DNA of 64,000 bases from Ignavibacteriota bacterium (GCA_013285425.1 CP053447.1:3044001-3108000), one strand, 5' to 3'; numbered from the stretch's first letter, positions 54,340 to 64,000 are shown. A program made the numbers and translations. Notes: a model not told the origin generated them from the sequence alone.

Positions 54340-55789
54340 TTAGAATCCATCTTCACTTATATTTTTCTCAATCACTTTTCCATACTTTTTAGCAATATTT
54401 CTAATCTCATCTGCTTTACCGATGAGCACAAACTGCAGATTATCTTTCGGAAAATATTTATTTATAATCCGATTTGCTTTTTCAACTGTCATTTCATCAA
54501 CAGCTTTTTCAAAATTATTAATATAGGAGTCTTCTAACCCGTAGATATATTTTTGTGTTAAGAATCCAGCCAACGAACCAGAAGTTTCGTAATTAGGAGG
54601 AAACTGTCCTTTAATATAGCTTTTCGCTGAAGCTAAAGTTTTCTCATCAATCCCATTTTCAAAAAGTCTGTTATATGTTTTTAATGCAAGGTCAATGGCT
54701 GGCTCAGTAAATTGATTTGCGGTAAAAGTACTGATATAAAAAGTTCCGGTTGTTTTATAAGATGCAAATCTGCTTCCTGCACCGTAGGTATATCCTGCAT
54801 TTACACGAAGCTCATCGTTCAGCCAGCTTGTAAATCTGCCGCCAAGAATTGTATTTATTACATCAATCTGAATTTTATCAGGGTTACTTACAGGGACTCC
54901 AAATCCACCAATCATAAATGTAGTTTCTCTTGCGTTTTCTTTATTGATTAAATAAACAACAGATTCTTTCAACTCTTTTTGATCGGGTCTGATATCATAA
55001 ATTATTTTAGGCGCCGTAGTAAACCAGTCTGCAAAAGCATTAACAATCTGTGTTTTCATTTGGTCAGAATTAAAATCACCGACAACAGCAATTGCACAAT
55101 TTTCGGGTCTGAAATTCTTCTGATAAAAATCTAAAACTTTTACTCTGTCTATCTGTTCAATTGATTTCTTAGTACCTTCAACCGGGTTACCATAAGGCGA
55201 ATCATCAAATAAAAGTTTATTATAAGTACGAACCGATAACCTGTCTTGGACTTTCTTTTGCCTGATCAAGTTCTGCTACCCATCTTTGTTTTCTTTTAAT
55301 TATTTCTTCTTCCGGGAAAACTGGTGATTTAATTACCTCTGCAAGTACCGGTAAAAGAATACTCAGGTGTTCTTTCATAAACTGTGATGAAATACCGGAA
55401 TAATCTAATCTGGAATAAGTATTAAGACTGCTTCCATAAAAATTAAAGATCGAATCAAGCTGACTTTTTAAATACTTCTTTGTTCCAAACTTTAAAGCTT
55501 CTGCGGTAAATGATGAAAGCCCATTTAACTCGCCATCTTTTACTGCACCGGCATCAAGCACCACAGAAACAGAAATAATCGGGACATCTTTCTTTTCCAT
55601 TAAATAAACTGTCAAACCATTATCTAACCGGACTACATCATAACTTGGAAGTTTAAACTGGGGATAACTGCTTACACTAAACAGCAAAAAGAATAATATT
55701 GTTTTATTAAACGGCTTCATAACTGATTGTATCCTTCTGTTCTTATTTATATTGATATTTCTTACCAAATAATTTCTTATGGCTTTCAT
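54340..55789 (-). pseudogene. M16-family peptidase-like partner protein, frameshifted
   Basis: Two frames (55220-55789 and 54340-55269) encode the halves of one M16 protein of roughly 460-480 residues. The first half holds the opening VVRLDNGLTVYLMEKKDVPI but has LSSFTAEALKFGTKKY where HxxEH should be, so it is a non-catalytic subunit. The second half has YNKLLFDDSPYGNPVEGTKK and the C-terminal M16 domain. The break is near 55224-55225; dropping one base restores VIGSYYNKLLFDD. Two starts are possible: 55789, which overlaps the preceding stop by four bases (ATGA), or 55720, which starts a clear signal peptide (MKPFNKTILFFLLFSVSSYP). The gene pairs with the active M16 peptidase directly upstream. 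Confidence 0.85.
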
Positions 55790-57093
55790 TCTTCTTCCTC
55801 CGTATTTAAAACCCCAACTGTTCTGTTTTGTCTTGAAAAATATTTTGCTGCAATATTTTTTATATCATCAGCAGTAACTTTTTTATAATCATCCGGTGCA
55901 GTAAACATTTTTTTGTAATCACCAAAAAACAATTCATAAGTGCCGATTGTGTTAGACATTCCATTAATTCTTTCGGTAGTTCTGTAAAAAGACATCAACT
56001 TCTGATTTTTTACTTTCTGGAGTTCTTCTTCGCTTATTCCGTTATTTATTATTTTATCAATCTCATCCAGAATTGCACTCTCCAATTCATTGGCTTTAAT
56101 ACCATCGCTGCATATACCATACAAATAAAATAAAGTGGGATCAAATGCTTCGGAATAAAATGCACCTGCTTCCAGTGCAATCTGTTTGTCATCAACAAGT
56201 GAGCTGTAAAGTCTGGAAGATTCTCCTTCTGATAAAATTGAGCTTAGTAAATCGAGAGCGTAATAATCTTCTGTGCCGGATTGCGGAACATGATAAGCAA
56301 TCATCAAATAAGCAGTGGGCACCTCCCTCTTAACAAATACTCTTCTTTCTCCTGTTTGCTCGGGTTCTATTGTGTGCAGACTTCTTGGTTTTGGTCCGGC
56401 AGGAATCGGTTGAAAATATTTTTCTGCAAGTTTCTTTACCTCATCTAATTTTACATCTCCGCTGATTACTACAACACAATTATTTGGCGCATAATAAGTG
56501 TGAAAATAATTTTCAAGATCTTCTTTTGTCCAATTTTTAATATCAGATTCCCAGCCGATAACAGGCCATTGATATGGGTGTGCAATAAATGCCGCAGCCT
56601 GGACTTCCTGCCACAATTGTTCAAGCGGATTATTTTCTAAGCCTGTGCTTCTTTCAGAAAGAATAACACCTCGTTCGCTTTCAATCATTTTAGGATCGAA
56701 ATTCAGATTTGCAATTCTATCTGCCTCAAGATCAAATATCATTTCCAATGAGCTTGAAGGAAACCAATCAGTATAAGCGGTGATATTTTCTGAAGTATAT
56801 GCATTATTAGAACCGCCATTTGCTTCCATAACCCGATCGAATTCTTTGGGCCCGTATTTTTTTGCACCGTTAAACATCATGTGCTCAAAAAAATGTGATA
56901 TACCCGTAATGCCTGTATATTCATTTCGTGAACCAACTTTAAAAAACAGATACATATTTGCATTCGGAATTGAATGATCTTCAAGAACAAAAATTTTCAT
57001 CCCGTTTTTGAGGGTAAAAGATTTTACATCATCTGCATTAACTTGTGCAAAAAGTGAAGCAGCAGAAAACAGAATAACTAAAATGTATTTCAT
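55786..57093 (-). CDS. Exported M16-family zinc peptidase (active subunit)
   Basis: A 435-residue protein with a signal peptide (residues 1-16, ending LFAQ). The inverted zinc motif HFFEH lies at residues 67-71 (ISHFFEHMMFNGAKKYG). The distal Glu is expected in MIESERGVILSE. Helpers YHVPQSGTEDYYALDLLSSI and the C-terminal M16_C domain are normal. M16 peptidases of this type usually act as pairs, one active and one inactive chain forming a clamshell, and the inactive partner follows at 54340-55789. They cleave small peptides and misfolded fragments in the periplasm. Confidence 0.93.
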   Translation of the reverse strand: MKYILVILFSAASLFAQVNADDVKSFTLKNGMKIFVLEDHSIPNANMYLFFKVGSRNEYTGITGISHFFEHMMFNGAKKYGPKEFDRVMEANGGSNNAYTSENITAYTDWFPSSSLEMIFDLEADRIANLNFDPKMIESERGVILSERSTGLENNPLEQLWQEVQAAAFIAHPYQWPVIGWESDIKNWTKEDLENYFHTYYAPNNCVVVISGDVKLDEVKKLAEKYFQPIPAGPKPRSLHTIEPEQTGERRVFVKREVPTAYLMIAYHVPQSGTEDYYALDLLSSILSEGESSRLYSSLVDDKQIALEAGAFYSEAFDPTLFYLYGICSDGIKANELESAILDEIDKIINNGISEEELQKVKNQKLMSFYRTTERINGMSNTIGTYELFFGDYKKMFTAPDDYKKVTADDIKNIAAKYFSRQNRTVGVLNTEEEE

Positions 57094-57205
57094 TATTTTT
57101 CCTTAAATAATTAAACGTATGATTTAAAAATACAAATTGTGCTATGTTATTTAAGAAAAACTTTTATAAGCGGTAAGTAAAATGAATTAAGGGCGGATAT
57201 TAAAT

Positions 57206-57231
57206 TCCATCAGAGCAGGCGCTCTGATGGA
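57206..57231 (-). terminator. Hairpin after the YceI gene
   Basis: TCCATCAGAGC / GCTCTGATGGA, an 11-bp stem with a four-base loop, 15 bases beyond the YceI stop. The minus-strand flank (ATTTAATA) is only weakly T-rich. Confidence 0.65.
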
Positions 57232-57245
57232 AAACATTTTAGCTT

Positions 57246-57770
57246 TTAAGCCTTATTTAACTCGGCTGATATTTCAATTTTAACTTCATCACTAACAACA
57301 ATTCCGCCGGCTTCGGTTAAGGCATTCCACTGTAAGCCAAAATCAAAACGATTTAGCTTTCCGGTTATTTCAAATCCAGCAACATCTATATTGCCAAATC
57401 CTTTTGTTGTTCCGTTATAAGTTACGTTTAAAGAAATTTCTTTCTTTGTTCCGCGAATTGTTATGTCTCCGATAACAATATAGTCTTGATCAGATTTTTT
57501 TGATATGGATTTTGAAACGAATGTAAGTTTTGGATGGTTGGCTGCATCAAAAAAGTCTGCCGATTTTAAGTGTCCGTCTCTTTGTTCATTCTTTGTAGTG
57601 ATACTGTTTACATCAGCTTCAAAGGAAATTTTCGCATCAGAGAAGTCTGGTTTATCTGATTCAACAGTACCGGAAAAAGAATTAAACTGACCAGTAACGG
57701 TTGAAACCACGAGGTGCTTTACTTTGAATTTAATTTCTGAATGTGCCGGGTCAACTTTCCATGTTGTCAT
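57246..57770 (-). CDS. YceI-family lipocalin-like protein
   Basis: A 174-residue protein with the complete YceI domain. Signatures are TTWKVDPAHSEIKFKVKHLV, GTVESDKPDFSDAKISFEAD, the stretch DGHLKSADFFDAANHPKLTF, and GKLNRFDFGLQWNALTEAGG. YceI proteins bind polyisoprenoids or fatty-acid amides in a lipocalin-like barrel. No signal peptide is seen, so this copy appears cytosolic, as in several Bacteroidota. The gene stands alone with a hairpin after it. Confidence 0.93.
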   Translation of the reverse strand: MTTWKVDPAHSEIKFKVKHLVVSTVTGQFNSFSGTVESDKPDFSDAKISFEADVNSITTKNEQRDGHLKSADFFDAANHPKLTFVSKSISKKSDQDYIVIGDITIRGTKKEISLNVTYNGTTKGFGNIDVAGFEITGKLNRFDFGLQWNALTEAGGIVVSDEVKIEISAELNKA

Positions 57771-57921
57771 AAAGATATTCTCCTTTAATAATTTGTTTTA
57801 GGTTTTAGTCAAAGATATGTGTTATGACACGCATTTGTCAAGCGGGGAGTTGTTAAGAAATCATTAAATACAGTTTTTTGTGATTATAATCAAAATATGG
57901 TTGAGGTTTACCTTATAAGTT

Positions 57922-59361
57922 TTATACACAATTATCACAATTGCCGCAGGGTTTTTCTCCGGGAAAACCAAAGTAATCTGAAATAAATACCCGTCTGCAA
58001 TTTTCATTTCTAAAGTAGTTAACCACCGAAAGAAGTTTCTTATTATCATTTAATAATTTTTTCTTGAGAAACTCTTCGTCCTGCAAAATGCCGGGCAATT
58101 CATCAATAACTTTTAAATTCTTTTTCTCAATCTCTCCTTCTGTAACCCCATAACGATCAAGCATTCCAAGTGCTGTTTCAATTCTGAAATCATTTTTGCT
58201 TTTGAAGTTCATTTGTTCGCGTATAAGATCAATTCCGCTTGAGTTAATTAATCCGGTATCCCGTTGTAACAAATTGTAAAGTGCAAAATAAAAATCTGCA
58301 TCAGGATTTGACCATTTAATAAACTCCATTTGTGTGTAAAGATCTTCCTGATTGTAAAGCAGCAAGCACAATGAATCTTTTCCATCTCTGCCTGCTCTTC
58401 CAATTTCCTGATAATATGATTCAATTGATGAAGGAACTTCTGCATGTATGACAAGACGAATATCAGCTTTATCTATTCCCATTCCAAATGCATTTGTTGC
58501 AAGAATTAGTTTTTGCTTACCGCCTAGAAAGTCTCTTTGCATCTGTTTTCTTTGCTTATCCTCAAGTTTGCCATGATAAATTCCATGCTCAAATCCTTTA
58601 TCCCCAATCATCTCGGAAAATTTCTCAAGGGTTTTAATAAGTGAAAAATAGATAATTCCGGATCCGTTATATTTTTTCAGTGCAGCCAAAATTTCTTTCA
58701 GCTTTTCGTTATCATCAAAAACATCTGCTGCTTCAAGTCTTAGATTTGGTCTGTCAATTCCCTGATGAAAAATTTTTACTTCATCTTTATTGAGATTTAG
58801 TTTTACTAAAATATCTTCCTGAACATCTTTAGTCGCAGTGGCTGTTAGCGCTATGGTAAGCGGATTTCCAAGTATTTCTCTGAATTCCCCGATACGCGAA
58901 TAATCAGGACGAAAATCATGTCCCCATTCAGAAATACAATGTGCCTCATCAACAGCAAGCAAATCTATTTTAACTGTTTTGATTTTTTCAATAAAATCTT
59001 TCTTACGGAATCTCTCCGGTGTAACGTAAAGTATCTTGATATTTCCATTTAAAAAATCTTCCAACCTTTTTTCACGTTCTTGCTTTGACAGGGTTGAATT
59101 GATAAAAGCCGCTGGAACATTTTTCTTTCTTAAAGCATCAACCTGATCCTGCATTAAAGCAATCAGCGGACTTATTACGATGGTTTTATTTTCAAAATAA
59201 AGCGCCGGAATCTGATAACATAAAGATTTTCCGCTGCCAGTCGGCATAAGGACTAAAGAGTGCTTTCTTTCTTCAGTTGTTCGTTTGATTATAGTTTCCT
59301 GTAAACCTCTGAAGGATCCGAAACCAAAATATTTATTTAAAATTATCTCTGTTTTATCCAT
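57922..59361 (-). CDS. recQ: RecQ-type ATP-dependent DNA helicase, short form
   Basis: A 479-residue superfamily 2 helicase. Walker A is MPTGSGKS (Lys45) and the DEAH box is at residues 138-141 (AVDEAHCISEWGHDFRPDYS). Later motifs are ALTATATKDV, GIIYFSLIKTLE, ATNAFGMGIDKADIR and YYQEIGRAGRDG. A zinc-binding region ends the chain (CRRVFISDYFG to CGNCDNC). The HRDC domain is absent and the protein stops right after the zinc cysteines, so it is a minimal RecQ. It unwinds 3'-tailed DNA in recombination and repair. Confidence 0.93.
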   Translation of the reverse strand: MDKTEIILNKYFGFGSFRGLQETIIKRTTEERKHSLVLMPTGSGKSLCYQIPALYFENKTIVISPLIALMQDQVDALRKKNVPAAFINSTLSKQEREKRLEDFLNGNIKILYVTPERFRKKDFIEKIKTVKIDLLAVDEAHCISEWGHDFRPDYSRIGEFREILGNPLTIALTATATKDVQEDILVKLNLNKDEVKIFHQGIDRPNLRLEAADVFDDNEKLKEILAALKKYNGSGIIYFSLIKTLEKFSEMIGDKGFEHGIYHGKLEDKQRKQMQRDFLGGKQKLILATNAFGMGIDKADIRLVIHAEVPSSIESYYQEIGRAGRDGKDSLCLLLYNQEDLYTQMEFIKWSNPDADFYFALYNLLQRDTGLINSSGIDLIREQMNFKSKNDFRIETALGMLDRYGVTEGEIEKKNLKVIDELPGILQDEEFLKKKLLNDNKKLLSVVNYFRNENCRRVFISDYFGFPGEKPCGNCDNCV

Positions 59362-59536
59362 AGTATCTATATGTTTTAAAGATTATCAATTTTTAATAAT
59401 GGAAATTTATCTCAATTATTTGCACATTATAAGGGATAATTAAATAACTTTTAAGTTATAAAGATATTCAAATATCTCTCTATAATTGTTCTGTTCAAAC
59501 AGTGAATAATTAACCACATTTTTATCTATAAATATT

Positions 59537-62083
59537 ATGCTAACAAAAACTACAAAAACTATTTTACTTGTAGAAGATCAGGCAATAATTGCAATGGCTG
59601 AAGCTAATATTCTGAAAAAAAACGGATATGAAGTAATAATCGCGTACACCGGAGAGGAGGCTATAACCATTGCATCAGATAATAAGGAACTTGATTTGAT
59701 CTTAATGGATATCGATTTGGGTAAAGGTATTGATGGAACTGACGCCGCTCAAATTATACTCCAAAGCAGAGAAATTCCTGTTGTGTTTTTCTCTAATCAT
59801 ACCGAAAGTGAAATTGTAGAAAAAACAGAAAAAATCACTTCCTATGGATATGTTGTTAAAAACAGCGGAGAAACAGTGCTGCTCGCATCAATTAAAATGG
59901 CATTTAAACTTTTTAATACACATAACAAAATGCTTGAAAACGAGAGAAGACTTAATATGTCATTAGAAGGAACTGGTATCGGATTATGGGATATGGACTT
60001 TAAAACACAGCAAGTTTACAGGACTGATAAATGGTTTGCAATGCTTGGATACGAACTTAATGATGTTTCTGGTTCAATTGATTTCTGGAAAGATATTATT
60101 CATCCTGATGATTTTGAATATGTAATTAGAGAAACAGAAAAACATCACAAGGGTTTAACAGATTACTTAAAAGTTGAACATCGACTAAGATGTAAAGATG
60201 GTTCCTATAAGTGGATTCTTAATTGGGGAAAAATTTCTGAAAGAGATAGAAGGGGTGAGCCCCTTAGAGCTTTAGGCGTTCATATAGATATTAATGAAAG
60301 AAAGCTGGCTGAGGAATCTTTAAGAAATAATGAAAAAAAATTACAAAGTATATTTAAAGCCGTACCAATTGGTTTCGGTCTTACTTCAAACAGGATTCTT
60401 ATTGAGGTTAACGAAAGAATTTGCTCTTTGCTTGGTTATTCTTGCGAAGAGTTGGTCGGTAAAAGTACAAGGGTTCTTTATCCGACACAGGAAGATTTTG
60501 AATATGTGGGCACTGTTAAATATAATCAAATCGCACAACTCGGAACCGGAACTGTTGAAACACGATGGCAGAGAAAGGACGGCAGCATTATAAATATTCT
60601 GCTTAGTTCAACTCCGCTTAATCTTGAAGATATATCGGCTGGAGTTACTTTTACAGCAATTGATATAACCGAAAGGAAAAGAGTCGAAGAAGCACTGCAA
60701 ATAAGTCTTACTAAATATCAGGTGTTGTTTGATTCATTTCCACTCGGAATTACTATCACTGATCAGGCGGGCAATATACTTGAAAACAACAAACAATCCG
60801 AAAGACTTCTGGGAATTACAACACAGGAACAGAGCACAAGACAAATAGACAGTAAAGAATGGTACCTAATCAAAACTGATGGATCAATTATGCCGCCAGA
60901 GGAATATGCAAGTGTGATAGCGCTTAAAGAAAACCGCCTTGTTGAAAATGTTCAAATGGGTGTGGTTAAAAAGGATGGGGAAATTGTATGGATAAATGTT
61001 ACTGCTGCCCCAATTCCGCTCAGAGATTATGGTGTTGCTGTTGCGTACGGAGATATTTCAGAGCGTATCAGGTACGAAAAAGAGTTAAAGCAGAGCGAAG
61101 AAAAATATCGTAGATTTTTTGAGGAGGATTTAAGCGGCATTTTTATTTCAACCCCTGAGGGTAAAATAAAAGCCTGCAATCAGGCTTATGTTAAAATGAT
61201 GGAATACGACAGTATTGAAGAACTGCTTTCGAGTAATCCTGTAGAGCATTATGACAACCCCCAAAGCAGAATAGATTTCTTAAATCTTCTTCGTAAAAAA
61301 AGAAAGCTTACTGATTATAATGGCGAGATGCTAACTAAGAATGGAAAAAAAATTCATACACTTGAAAACATAATCGGTATATTTGATAAAAATGATATTC
61401 TCGTCGAGTTCTGGGGTTATGTTAATGATATTACTGAAAAAAGGAATGCAGAGATTGCTCTAAGAAATGCCGCGGCTGAAAAAGAAGCGCTTCATAAAGA
61501 ACTTCTGCATAGAGTTAAAAACAGTTTTAATCTTATTAAATCTTTAATCTATCTTGAGCGGGAAAAAATTAAAGACCCTAAAGCAAACAAGGTTCTTGAA
61601 AATATTGAAATGAGGATAGCAGCGCTGGCACAGATGTATTCAATCTTAAATGACAGCGGTGTATCTAAAAAAATTAATCTTGGCGTTTACCTAAGACAAC
61701 TGACTGATACACTTTCATTAACATACATTAAAAATCATGAAAAATTAAAAGTGCAGCAATTTTATGATAATCTATTTACTACAACCCGAAGTGCCACTTC
61801 GGTTGGATTGATTGTAAGCGAGCTTGTTACTAATTCATTAAAGTATGCCTTTCCTGATGAGAGGGAAGGAATAATAACTATATCGCTGGAGCTAATTGAT
61901 AATACAGTTAATATTACAGTTTCAGATAACGGTATTGGCGTTCCTGAAGATTTTGATATTGAAAACTCCACCGGTTTAGGAACACAGCTTGTCTATATGT
62001 TAACCAAACAACTTAATGGAACAATTAGGCTGAATAAAGACGCGGGCACCAGTTATACAATTACATTTCCAATTGATGAATAA
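59537..62083 (+). CDS. Hybrid sensor histidine kinase: receiver, PAS repeats, HisKA_2, HATPase
   Basis: An 848-residue cytosolic signalling protein. An N-terminal receiver domain (residues 6-125) has the phospho-acceptor Asp58 in ILMDIDLG and the lysine of GYVVKNSG. Four PAS-type modules follow: about residues 135-256 (IGLWDMDFKTQ, HPDD loop), 265-385 (KAVPIGFGLTS), 393-515 (FDSFPLGITITDQ) and 525-645 (FEEDLSGIFIST). A HisKA_2-type dimerisation part has the phospho-His 658 in LLHRVKNSFNLIKSLI, then HATPase_c with ELVTNSLKYAFP (N box) and NGIGVPED. Having the receiver at the front suggests it takes part in a phosphorelay. No separate response regulator is adjacent. Confidence 0.92.
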   Translation: MLTKTTKTILLVEDQAIIAMAEANILKKNGYEVIIAYTGEEAITIASDNKELDLILMDIDLGKGIDGTDAAQIILQSREIPVVFFSNHTESEIVEKTEKITSYGYVVKNSGETVLLASIKMAFKLFNTHNKMLENERRLNMSLEGTGIGLWDMDFKTQQVYRTDKWFAMLGYELNDVSGSIDFWKDIIHPDDFEYVIRETEKHHKGLTDYLKVEHRLRCKDGSYKWILNWGKISERDRRGEPLRALGVHIDINERKLAEESLRNNEKKLQSIFKAVPIGFGLTSNRILIEVNERICSLLGYSCEELVGKSTRVLYPTQEDFEYVGTVKYNQIAQLGTGTVETRWQRKDGSIINILLSSTPLNLEDISAGVTFTAIDITERKRVEEALQISLTKYQVLFDSFPLGITITDQAGNILENNKQSERLLGITTQEQSTRQIDSKEWYLIKTDGSIMPPEEYASVIALKENRLVENVQMGVVKKDGEIVWINVTAAPIPLRDYGVAVAYGDISERIRYEKELKQSEEKYRRFFEEDLSGIFISTPEGKIKACNQAYVKMMEYDSIEELLSSNPVEHYDNPQSRIDFLNLLRKKRKLTDYNGEMLTKNGKKIHTLENIIGIFDKNDILVEFWGYVNDITEKRNAEIALRNAAAEKEALHKELLHRVKNSFNLIKSLIYLEREKIKDPKANKVLENIEMRIAALAQMYSILNDSGVSKKINLGVYLRQLTDTLSLTYIKNHEKLKVQQFYDNLFTTTRSATSVGLIVSELVTNSLKYAFPDEREGIITISLELIDNTVNITVSDNGIGVPEDFDIENSTGLGTQLVYMLTKQLNGTIRLNKDAGTSYTITFPIDE

Positions 62084-62140
62084 CATTGCATGTTTCTATG
62101 TTAAGTTGTTACTTTTGATTTAATAAAACAGAGGTTATAT

Positions 62141-63037
62141 ATGTTAAGAATTTTTGTTCTGTTAATTTCTTTAGTTGCTCTTTTTTCCTGCACTCAAAAA
62201 CCGGAAGCAGATCCAAATTATGTAAAAGAAATAAGCGAATGGGATTCCAAGAGAGCTTCAAGGTTAAAAGCCGATGATGGCTGGCTCAATCTTATAGGAA
62301 GATTCTGGTTAAAACCCGGTGAAAATACTTTCGGAACTTCAAAAGATAACGATATTGTTATTGAATCTTCCAAACTGCCTGAACATATCGGGTCTTTTCT
62401 GTTTATTGATACTATTGTAACATTTAAAGCAAATGATGGAATTAATGTATTGTACAATAACAATCCCGTTAAAGAAATAATAATGGTTGATGACCAGAAA
62501 AAAGATATGACAGTTTTACAAATTGGATCAATAAAATTTAATTTGATTATCAGAGATACTTTATATGGCATCAGAGCACGTGATCTTAATTCGGAACTTG
62601 TAAAGAATTTTAATGGAATTGAAAGATTTCCAATTGATCAAAGCTGGGATATAAAAGCAAAATTTGAAGCGTACATTCCGCCTAAGGAAATAATGGTACC
62701 AAATGTTCTTGGACAAATCGATAAAGAAAACTCCCCCGGTGCCGTTGTATTTGATCGCGATGGAAAAACATACAGAATAGACGTTGTTGATGAAGGGGGT
62801 GATAAGCTCTTTTTAATATTTGCAGATCAAACAAGCGGTGATGAAACTTATGGGGGCGGAAGATTTATGTATGTTAATAAACCTGATTCAACCGGCATAA
62901 TAAATCTGGATTTTAATAAAGCTTATAATCCTCCTTGTGTATTTACGAAATACGCAACCTGCCCTTTACCACCGCTGCAGAATTATCTTAAGTTAAGAAT
63001 TGAGGCAGGAGAAAAGATCTATGGAGAAGGACATTAG
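62141..63037 (+). CDS. DUF1684 lipoprotein
   Basis: A 298-residue predicted lipoprotein (lipobox LFSC, Cys17). The mature part matches DUF1684: EISEWDSKRASRLKADDGWL, LIGRFWLKPGENTFGTSKDN, then LIFADQTSGDETYGGGRFMY and the NPPCVFTKYATCPLPPLQN motif near the C-terminus. DUF1684 proteins have no assigned function. It begins 57 bases after the sensor kinase stop on the same strand. Confidence 0.88.
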   Translation: MLRIFVLLISLVALFSCTQKPEADPNYVKEISEWDSKRASRLKADDGWLNLIGRFWLKPGENTFGTSKDNDIVIESSKLPEHIGSFLFIDTIVTFKANDGINVLYNNNPVKEIIMVDDQKKDMTVLQIGSIKFNLIIRDTLYGIRARDLNSELVKNFNGIERFPIDQSWDIKAKFEAYIPPKEIMVPNVLGQIDKENSPGAVVFDRDGKTYRIDVVDEGGDKLFLIFADQTSGDETYGGGRFMYVNKPDSTGIINLDFNKAYNPPCVFTKYATCPLPPLQNYLKLRIEAGEKIYGEGH

Positions 63038-63401
63038 TGCTCCAAATATCCTCAGGATTTATTTTAGATTTTGTTTGGACAAAAGGCGCTAAAGTTTTCT
63101 ATTCTTCCTGACAAAAATATCTTTTAATAAAGCTGAATAATTGGAACGCGGATTGAACAGATTAAACTGATGTTAACAGATTATTCTATCTTCTTTCCAG
63201 CCATTTACACTCCTTGTGAGAAATGTTTTTATAGCAGGTTCAGATTAAGAACTCTATGTTGAAATTTCTATTGTTAAAAAAAGTAAGGCTGTGTTATTTG
63301 AGTCTAAGGAAGTTCACTAATAAGCTGATAACGCTTGCAATATTTTCCTAAAAAGCACTAAAAGATTTTTCACCAGTAGAACAAAATTTATAGGAGTGCT
63401 T
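63038..63401. other. Non-coding gap between convergent genes
   Basis: About 360 bases without a gene-like frame between the DUF1684 and msrA genes. It contains copy C of the dispersed repeat at 63143-63183. No tRNA or obvious terminator with a T-run was seen. Confidence 0.5.
63143..63183 (+). repeat. Dispersed intergenic repeat, copy C
   Basis: GGAACGCGGATTGAACAGAT and the following bases match the family seen at 54279-54320 and, in reverse, 40939-40980. Units of GATT(A/G)AAC recur about every ten bases. Confidence 0.6.
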
Positions 63402-63953
63402 TTATTTCTTTAACTTCTCCCGAAAAACCTTTTCAAACTTCTCTACTTTGGGAGTAATTACATAAACACAATATCCTTGATTAGGATTTTTATCGTAATA
63501 CTCTTGATGATAGTTTTCAGCGGGATAGAATTTTTCAAATCTGGTTATTTCGGTTACAATTGGTTTATCCCAGATTTTTTCATCATTAAGCTTTTGCTTA
63601 TAGTATTCTGCTTTTTGCTTTTGTTCAATATTATGATAAAAAATAACAGAACGATATTGAGTCCCAATATCGTTACCCTGTCTGTTAAGTGTGGTTGGAT
63701 CGTGTGTTTTCCAGAAAATCTCAAGAAGTTCGTCAAAACTTATTATTGACGGATCAAACGTTATCTGAGTACATTCAGCATGTCCGGTTGTTCCTTCACA
63801 AACTTCTTCATAAGTAGGGTTTTTAACAGTTCCTCCAGAATAACCAGAAACAACAGATGTAACTCCTTTTACTCTTTCAAAAATTGCTTCTGTGCACCAG
63901 AAACATCCTGAACCAAAGGTTACAGTATCCATATTGGAATTGCTTTCATTCAT
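63402..63953 (-). CDS. msrA: Peptide-methionine (S)-S-oxide reductase
   Basis: A 183-residue MsrA. The catalytic cysteine is Cys17 in [19 protein letters not shown]. Other family strings are [60 protein letters not shown] and [18 protein letters not shown]. MsrA reduces the S-epimer of methionine sulfoxide. No signal peptide is visible, so it should act in the cytosol, whereas MsrB at 32232-32774 carries a membrane anchor. The ribosome-binding site is AAGGAGAAG upstream of the ATG at 63951-63953; the internal Met8 is an alternative start. Confidence 0.95.
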   Translation of the reverse strand: MNESNSNMDTVTFGSGCFWCTEAIFERVKGVTSVVSGYSGGTVKNPTYEEVCEGTTGHAECTQITFDPSIISFDELLEIFWKTHDPTTLNRQGNDIGTQYRSVIFYHNIEQKQKAEYYKQKLNDEKIWDKPIVTEITRFEKFYPAENYHQEYYDKNPNQGYCVYVITPKVEKFEKVFREKLKK

Positions 63954-64000
63954 AATGGTTTTCTTCTCCTTAATTTCTGAGAACTTGGTTTTGTTACAAC

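Noticed and set aside
1..64000. CRISPR arrays, tRNA or rRNA genes, prophage or plasmid-type genes
   Set aside because: I looked through the non-coding gaps and gene content and saw no regularly spaced direct repeats, no cloverleaf-like sequence I could defend, and no phage structural or replication initiator genes.

Overview
This window looks like a chromosomal segment from a low-GC Gram-negative member of the Bacteroidota/Chlorobi/Ignavibacteriota branch, most probably an Ignavibacteria-type organism. The reasons are: (i) several secreted proteins ending in a type IX secretion (T9SS) sorting domain that opens with the motif QNxPNPFNPxTxIxY; (ii) a short, Bacteroidota-style primary sigma factor lacking region 1.1; (iii) a PorV-like outer-membrane protein, a TonB-dependent receptor with a carboxypeptidase-regulatory N-terminus, and many small outer-membrane beta-barrels. 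This assignment is inferred from protein families, not from a marker-gene tree.

Layout. 1-3 kb: a truncated DUF5916 protein and a frameshifted BNR-propeller T9SS cargo. 3-6 kb: rpoD, a beta-CASP nuclease-like metallo-hydrolase and a DUF1697 protein. 6.2-10.7 kb: a dat-polB operon in which the family B DNA polymerase gene is split by a complete IS256-type insertion sequence with 8-bp target duplication. 10.8-20 kb: a YjbR protein, an H-type lectin-like protein, then a run of exported thioredoxin-fold (CxxC) proteins, two of them T9SS cargo, and a frameshifted DUF6029 protein. 20.6-28.7 kb: a four-gene operon (DUF4397 lipoprotein, TonB receptor, very large exported protein, PorV-like protein). 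28.8-37.3 kb: S9 peptidase, POT transporter, MsrB, a frameshifted nitroreductase, MOP-type transporter, heme lipoprotein and acyl-CoA synthetase. 37.5-47.3 kb (mostly minus strand): tricorn-like protease, KamA-type radical SAM enzyme, metallophosphoesterase, family 9 glycosyltransferase, thioredoxin-like lipoprotein and MalQ. 47.4-51.5 kb: five small exported or outer-membrane proteins. 52-64 kb: DedA/YqaA protein, thioredoxin-like protein, an M16 peptidase pair (one frameshifted), YceI, RecQ, a hybrid sensor kinase, DUF1684 lipoprotein and MsrA.

Themes. The envelope dominates: T9SS cargo, lipoproteins, outer-membrane barrels and secreted peptidases (S9, tricorn/S41, M16 pair) together with a POT peptide transporter suggest a protein- and peptide-using life style. 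Exported thiol chemistry is strongly represented: six thioredoxin-fold proteins plus MsrA and MsrB.

Four genes are broken by single-base frameshifts, two clearly and one plausibly at homopolymers. These may be assembly or sequencing errors rather than true pseudogenes. The polB interruption is structurally clean (terminal repeats, target duplication, exact in-frame restoration on excision) and is a real insertion. No tRNA, rRNA, CRISPR array, prophage or replication origin was recognised.
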